Origin: an uncultured Clostridia bacterium
Lineage (GTDB): Bacteria; Bacillota; Clostridia; UBA1381
Assembly: GCA_910585795.1 (NCBI GenBank)
Contig: CAJUFV010000195.1
Location: forward strand, 1 to 10,654
Length of the DNA: 10,654 nt
Direction: 5' to 3'
The notes under the pieces are model-generated. The model ran no database searches and had not been told where the DNA came from. It saw only the letters and a program-made list of their open reading frames with translations. Within the stretch, counting starts at the first letter, position 1. Each line of letters begins with the position of its first letter. Positions 7,568 to 10,654 of the stretch are shown here, in pieces. Made by a program: the position numbers and the translations under genes.

Positions 7568-8003
7568 GGCAATCTCCCGTCATATTATCGGCTGTCTTAT
7601 TATGCGTTTCTTTTTTATCTTTTCTCTTTACAATAAAACCGTTTACCTTATCTATAAGGCCCGGCATAAGGTCGACTAACTTATTCATCGGAGAATTATC
7701 GCATCCCATTGACACAATCCGTACATTATCATTATTAATAACAAGAAACGCCTCCGCTTTAACCGAAGCGCCTCCGCCGATACCGCCTCCGAAATTAGGC
7801 TCCGCAAAATTTGAGCTTACGGTCTTTTTACTGTCAAATTCACTTCCGCCCCCGCCAAAACCAAAGGAAACTCTTGAAACAGGAACAATCATAGTTCCGT
7901 CGGCAGCCACAATAGGCTCACCGATAACGGAATTAGCGTCAATCATTCCCTTAAAATCTCCCATAACCTCCGATAACATTTCACTCACTTTATTATCAGC
8001 CAT
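7554..8003 (-). CDS. gerW: GerW (YtfJ) family sporulation protein
   Basis: Small protein of 149 residues matching the GerW/YtfJ family, which in Bacillus is a forespore-made protein needed for normal spore germination. Visible features are the N-terminal helix MADNKVSEMLSEVMGDFKGM, the conserved VIGEPIVAADGTMIVPVSRV (26-45), glycine-rich SFGFGGGGSEF (46-56) and FGGGIGGGASVKAEAFLVI (71-89), and a helix before a charged, asparagine-rich tail (128-149) that is likely disordered. The start is set by AGGAGG about 10 bases upstream (complement of 8014-8019). It overlaps the DUF2953 gene by 8 bases and the radical SAM gene by 14. Its presence suggests that the organism, or its ancestors, form spores, though the family also occurs in some lineages not known to sporulate. 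Confidence 0.93.
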   Translation of the reverse strand: MADNKVSEMLSEVMGDFKGMIDANSVIGEPIVAADGTMIVPVSRVSFGFGGGGSEFDSKKTVSSNFAEPNFGGGIGGGASVKAEAFLVINNDNVRIVSMGCDNSPMNKLVDLMPGLIDKVNGFIVKRKDKKETHNKTADNMTGDCHDNN

Positions 8004-8613
8004 TTTCTTTTATCCTCCTGTCCATTTTTTGTATCCTCATAAATAAAACAGCGGCCCTTATTCCCAGACTTACCGCCGATATTATGCTTATACGGATTTT
8101 CATATAAATACCCGCGCAGATACAGGCATTGTCAAAATCCGGTTCCAACGATACCTTCCATCTATCCAGTACCATATGCCTGTCCGCCGCGGCAACGGCA
8201 TTATATACCGCCGCATTAACCGCTCCCGCGGCAATTCCTGTATACATAGGGTCACCGGTTCCAAAATGAGCGGATATATTAAGCTCTTTTACGCGAATAG
8301 TATTTTTAAAAAAACTCCTTACTATCACATATATATCCTGTTTAAATTCATGGTACACTGTCCTTGCAAATTTTATCAGACCCCATATATCTTTTTTATC
8401 CTCCGGCAGTTCTTTCTCCTCAACCTCTTCTTCAGCCTCTTCAGCTTTTTGAGCTGTAGGAAACAGTTTAAATTTAAAGAACAAATATTTTATAATAATG
8501 CTGCCTCTGTTTTCTTCATTATTATATGAAAAATCAATTATACAGTCTGCGGGTATAAGCAATATAAGCATTATAACAGCCATTAACGATATTATTATAT
8601 AAAAAGCTGTCAT
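7996..8613 (-). CDS. DUF2953 membrane protein (YtfI-like)
   Basis: Protein of 205 residues of unknown function, usually encoded just upstream of gerW/ytfJ in Firmicutes. Residues 2-22 form an N-terminal membrane segment, followed by a beta region (24-51), a strongly acidic low-complexity stretch (AEEAEEEVEEKELPED, 57-72), an amphipathic helix (73-103), and the family motif AHFGTGDPMYTGIAAGAVNA (115-134). LEPDF (156-160) and a C-terminal hydrophobic helix (about 175-194) follow. The start at 8613 has a near-ideal GGAGG 7 bases upstream (complement of 8621-8625). It lies 14 bases after scpB and overlaps gerW by 8 bases. A membrane-linked role in sporulation together with GerW is suggested by conserved synteny but not shown. 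Confidence 0.88.
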   Translation of the reverse strand: MTAFYIIISLMAVIMLILLIPADCIIDFSYNNEENRGSIIIKYLFFKFKLFPTAQKAEEAEEEVEEKELPEDKKDIWGLIKFARTVYHEFKQDIYVIVRSFFKNTIRVKELNISAHFGTGDPMYTGIAAGAVNAAVYNAVAAADRHMVLDRWKVSLEPDFDNACICAGIYMKIRISIISAVSLGIRAAVLFMRIQKMDRRIKENG

Positions 8614-8627
8614 ATTATTTCCTCCCG

Positions 8628-9221
8628 CTACTGCTCTGTACTGCCCTCATTTTTTTCCTGTGTTCCTTTATCCTCAATTTCCAACTGAAGTCCCTGTGCG
8701 TTTTCTAAATTAAGACGGCTCAAATCCAACGGCGGCAAGTCCTTAGGATTTTTCAGTCCGAAACATCTCAGAAAATTTTCCGTTGTCACATACAAAATAG
8801 GTCTGCCCGGCGCATCCAGTCTGCCCTTCTCCTCTATCAGACCCCTTTCATACAATCGGTTAACACAGCCGTCACTGTTTACCCCTCTTATATGCTCTAT
8901 CTGACTTTTAGTTATGGGCTGCTTATACGCAATAATCGCAAGCGCCTCCATTGCCGCGTTTGAAAGCGGCTGAGTTCTCTGCTCTCCTAATATTTCCTGT
9001 ATGTACGTATAATATTCAGGTCTTGAGCAAATCTGATAGCCTTCCAGTATATCTATTATATTAAAACCTCTGCTGTCTCTGTCATATTCCGCTTTCAGCT
9101 CATTGACAGCATCTTTTACCTCCGAAACATCAGTTTCAAGCACCACCGCCAGCTTTGACGCCTTGACAGGTTCTCCGGCCGCAAACAATATTCCTTCTAT
9201 CGCATATTTTAAATTATCCAT
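8628..9221 (-). CDS. scpB: Segregation and condensation protein B
   Basis: Kleisin-associated subunit of the SMC–ScpA–ScpB condensin, which organises and separates the chromosome near replication origins. The chosen product is 197 residues. It shows two winged-helix domains: the first around 5-75 (AIEGILFAAGEPV at 7-19) and the second with LSNAAMEALAIIAYKQPITK (86-105), IRGVNSD (111-117) and GRPILYVTTENFLRCFGLKN (139-158). The tail (165-197) is acidic and variable. I chose the ATG at 9221 because the family start MxxLKYAIEGILF fits there and GGAGA lies at 9228-9232. An in-frame ATG at 9275 would add 18 basic residues lying inside the scpA coding region. It overlaps scpA by 8 bases, giving likely coupling and matched amounts. 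Confidence 0.95.
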   Translation of the reverse strand: MDNLKYAIEGILFAAGEPVKASKLAVVLETDVSEVKDAVNELKAEYDRDSRGFNIIDILEGYQICSRPEYYTYIQEILGEQRTQPLSNAAMEALAIIAYKQPITKSQIEHIRGVNSDGCVNRLYERGLIEEKGRLDAPGRPILYVTTENFLRCFGLKNPKDLPPLDLSRLNLENAQGLQLEIEDKGTQEKNEGSTEQ

Positions 9222-9945
9222 TTGTTTTCTCCGTTGTAAGGATAAAATCCTTTGTTGTTTCGTCATAATTCGCATACAGCCTGTTCAGCTTTATCATCTC
9301 AAGCACTGCCAAAAATGTGGCTATCATTTCCGGCTTTGAGTCATCAGGCTGAAAAAGCGTTTCAAATTGTATATGCTTACTGCGTCTTAGAGCCTTGCAT
9401 ATTTTTTCAACCATATCATCCACAGAAACTTTTTCACGTCCGACAATCTGTGAAAATGCTCGCTTTTCAGGCTTTGCTCTCCGAAGCTGTCTCTGAAAAA
9501 TACTATTAAACGCTTCAACAAGCTCGTCCACTTCATGGCTGACATCGTATTCAGGAATAGGAAAACTAATTTTCTCCTCATTACGAAAAACCATATATTT
9601 AGTAGAAAACTCTGTCTTACGCAGCTCCTTTGACGCTTCCTTAAACTGCTGATATTCAATAAGACGTCTGGCAAGCTCTTCTCTTGGGTCTTCCTCATCT
9701 TCCTCCTCCCCATTTTTAGGAAGAAGCATTTTTGACTTTATGTACAGAAGATGTGCCGCCATAACAAGGAATTCGCTTGTATTATCAAGATTAGCTTCCT
9801 CTATGCCGTCAATCGCTTCCATATACTGCGATGTTATCTCAACAATCGGAATATCACAAATATTTACTTTATGCTTTTGTATCAGTGTCAGAAGAAGGTC
9901 CAAAGGCCCTTCAAAGCTGTCAAGCTTATACAATATCTTATCCAT
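9214..9945 (-). CDS. scpA: Segregation and condensation protein A
   Basis: Kleisin of the bacterial SMC complex, bridging the SMC neck and head and carrying ScpB. It is 243 residues, the usual length. The N-terminal SMC-binding domain begins KLDSFEGPLDLLLTLIQKHK (7-26), with DIPIVEITSQYM (31-42) and the helix SEFLVMAAHLLYIKSKMLLP (57-76). An acidic linker (80-90), LARRLIEYQQFKEAS (91-105) and a middle region that wraps ScpB dimers follow. The C-terminal winged helix contains MIATFLAVLEMIKLNRL (207-223). The ATG at 9945 follows AAAGGGAA, with about 7 bases of spacing. It lies 11 bases after the M50 gene and overlaps scpB by 8 bases, so it belongs to the same operon. No odd residues were noticed. 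Confidence 0.96.
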   Translation of the reverse strand: MDKILYKLDSFEGPLDLLLTLIQKHKVNICDIPIVEITSQYMEAIDGIEEANLDNTSEFLVMAAHLLYIKSKMLLPKNGEEEDEEDPREELARRLIEYQQFKEASKELRKTEFSTKYMVFRNEEKISFPIPEYDVSHEVDELVEAFNSIFQRQLRRAKPEKRAFSQIVGREKVSVDDMVEKICKALRRSKHIQFETLFQPDDSKPEMIATFLAVLEMIKLNRLYANYDETTKDFILTTEKTNG

Positions 9946-9956
9946 TATTATTCCCT

Positions 9957-10616
9957 TTATAATATCAAGCTAATACCGGCATTCAGAAGAGTGAATATTC
10001 CATTCATAATTACACTTACACCTGTACCGATAATATTTCCGAAAACGCCTCCAAGTGAAAGAACCATTATAAGAAGCATACAATATCTTTCATAATTCAG
10101 CATCGTATAGTATATCCTGTCCGGCAAAAACATTCCAAGCACCTTTGAGCCATCCAGCGGCGGTATAGGGATAATATTAAATACCAGGAAACACAGATTA
10201 CGCACTGCAAAAACCTGAGCAAATGAACCAATAATACGCAGAGATGATGAATTTTGCATTCCCAGCTTACTAAATACAACAAAGCATACCGCATATATTA
10301 ATAACGCAATAAACGCCATGATAAGATTCGCAAGCGGACCGGCAATGGCTGTAAGCGCCATACCGCGCTTGCGGTTTTTATAATACCTTGGGTCAACCAT
10401 AACCGGCTTAGCCCATCCGAAGCCTGTTATTATCATAAGCAGAGTACCCACTACATCAAGATGCGCAATCGGATTTAACGTAAGACGCCCTTCCCTTTCA
10501 GGCGTAGGGTCACCCTGCCTTGCTGATACCCATCCATGCACAAATTCGTGTCCTGTCAGCGCGATAAGCGTAATGGGTATATTTATAAGTATACTTGTAA
10601 TATTGTAACCGAACAT
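9957..10616 (-). CDS. Site-2 protease-like M50 membrane metalloprotease
   Basis: Polytopic membrane protein of 219 residues, the short form of the site-2 protease (M50) family that cuts within membrane segments. The zinc site is HEFVH (His23, Glu24, His27) in the first membrane helix, with the third ligand expected at Asp155 in NIIPIPPLDGSKV (147-159). NPIAHLDVVGTL (48-59) and the family-typical AGPLANLIMA (92-101) are also present. Hydrophobic segments fall at about 7-28, 53-68, 87-115, 131-152 and 178-217. The substrate is unknown; there is no PDZ domain, unlike RseP. AAGGAG lies about 8 bases before the ATG. As first gene of the visible operon, it is commonly found upstream of scpAB in Clostridia. 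Confidence 0.92.
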   Translation of the reverse strand: MFGYNITSILINIPITLIALTGHEFVHGWVSARQGDPTPEREGRLTLNPIAHLDVVGTLLMIITGFGWAKPVMVDPRYYKNRKRGMALTAIAGPLANLIMAFIALLIYAVCFVVFSKLGMQNSSSLRIIGSFAQVFAVRNLCFLVFNIIPIPPLDGSKVLGMFLPDRIYYTMLNYERYCMLLIMVLSLGGVFGNIIGTGVSVIMNGIFTLLNAGISLIL

Positions 10617-10648
10617 AAAATTTCTCCTTAATAATTACAGATATTTAT

Positions 10649-10654
10649 ATTATA
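10649..10654 (-). promoter_or_regulatory. Possible -10 box upstream of the M50–scpA operon
   Basis: On the minus strand the last six bases of the window read TATAAT. A start about 7 bases downstream would leave a leader of roughly 25 bases containing AAGGAG. The -35 region lies outside the window, so the promoter cannot be confirmed. The region is also AT-rich enough for a chance match. Confidence 0.3.

Noticed and set aside
7558..8046. 162-codon plus-strand open frame across gerW, rich in proline and serine
   Set aside because: It mirrors the glycine-rich GerW coding region (Gly codons read as Pro/Ala on the other strand); no independent start signal and no family.
9222..9275. Upstream ATG adding 18 residues to ScpB
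   Set aside because: The extension is basic, unlike the family N-terminus, and lies inside scpA; GGAGA at 9228-9232 supports the ATG at 9221.
1..10654. CRISPR arrays, tRNA/rRNA genes, insertion sequences, riboswitches
   Set aside because: No regularly spaced direct repeats, cloverleaf-like sequences, transposase fragments or long structured leaders were seen, and the gaps between genes are too short to hold most of them.

Overview
The window looks like a chromosomal segment of an AT-rich, endospore-lineage Clostridia-type Firmicute that degrades pectin. The evidence is the set M50 protease–scpA–scpB–DUF2953–gerW, the TIGR03960/TIGR03936 radical SAM pair, strong GGAGG-type ribosome binding sites, and a secreted rhamnogalacturonan lyase built from Gram-positive-style modules. 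A gut pectinolytic clostridial lineage (for example a relative of Monoglobus or the Oscillospiraceae) would fit, but I cannot assign a genus from the sequence alone.

Left third (28-3708, + strand): one large gene for a secreted, multidomain PL11-type rhamnogalacturonan lyase. The lyase body fills about the first 690 residues. About 530 residues of mostly beta-rich accessory modules follow: a Big_3 Ig-like domain, a short BspA/LRR_5-like segment, a LamG-like domain, a carboxypeptidase-regulatory-like domain and a terminal module. A symmetrical hairpin at 3714-3746 terminates this gene and, in the other direction, the convergent minus-strand genes.

Middle (3761-5002, - strand): a two-gene unit, VOC-fold protein then gluconate 5-dehydrogenase-type SDR, with a good sigma-A-like promoter at 5033-5061. 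The SDR could act in hexuronate or ketodeoxy-sugar catabolism, which would link it to the lyase next door, but this is inferred from family and position only.

Right half (5080-10616, - strand): a tightly packed, partly overlapping run transcribed right to left. It encodes a site-2-protease-like membrane protein (M50), ScpA, ScpB, a DUF2953 membrane protein (YtfI-like), GerW (YtfJ), a TIGR03960-type radical SAM protein and its partner TIGR03936. Successive genes overlap by 8-14 bases or are separated by 11-14 bases, so this is almost certainly one operon. It combines chromosome segregation (ScpAB with SMC), a sporulation/germination protein and an uncharacterised radical SAM pair. No terminator is visible between this operon and the VOC–SDR unit, so read-through to the terminator at 3714-3746 is possible.

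I saw no tRNA, rRNA, CRISPR array, insertion sequence or riboswitch, and there is no gene-free stretch longer than about 80 bases. All nine genes look intact. I found no clear-cut new system; the least explained items are the radical SAM pair, the VOC protein with an altered metal-ligand position, and the long accessory tail of the lyase.
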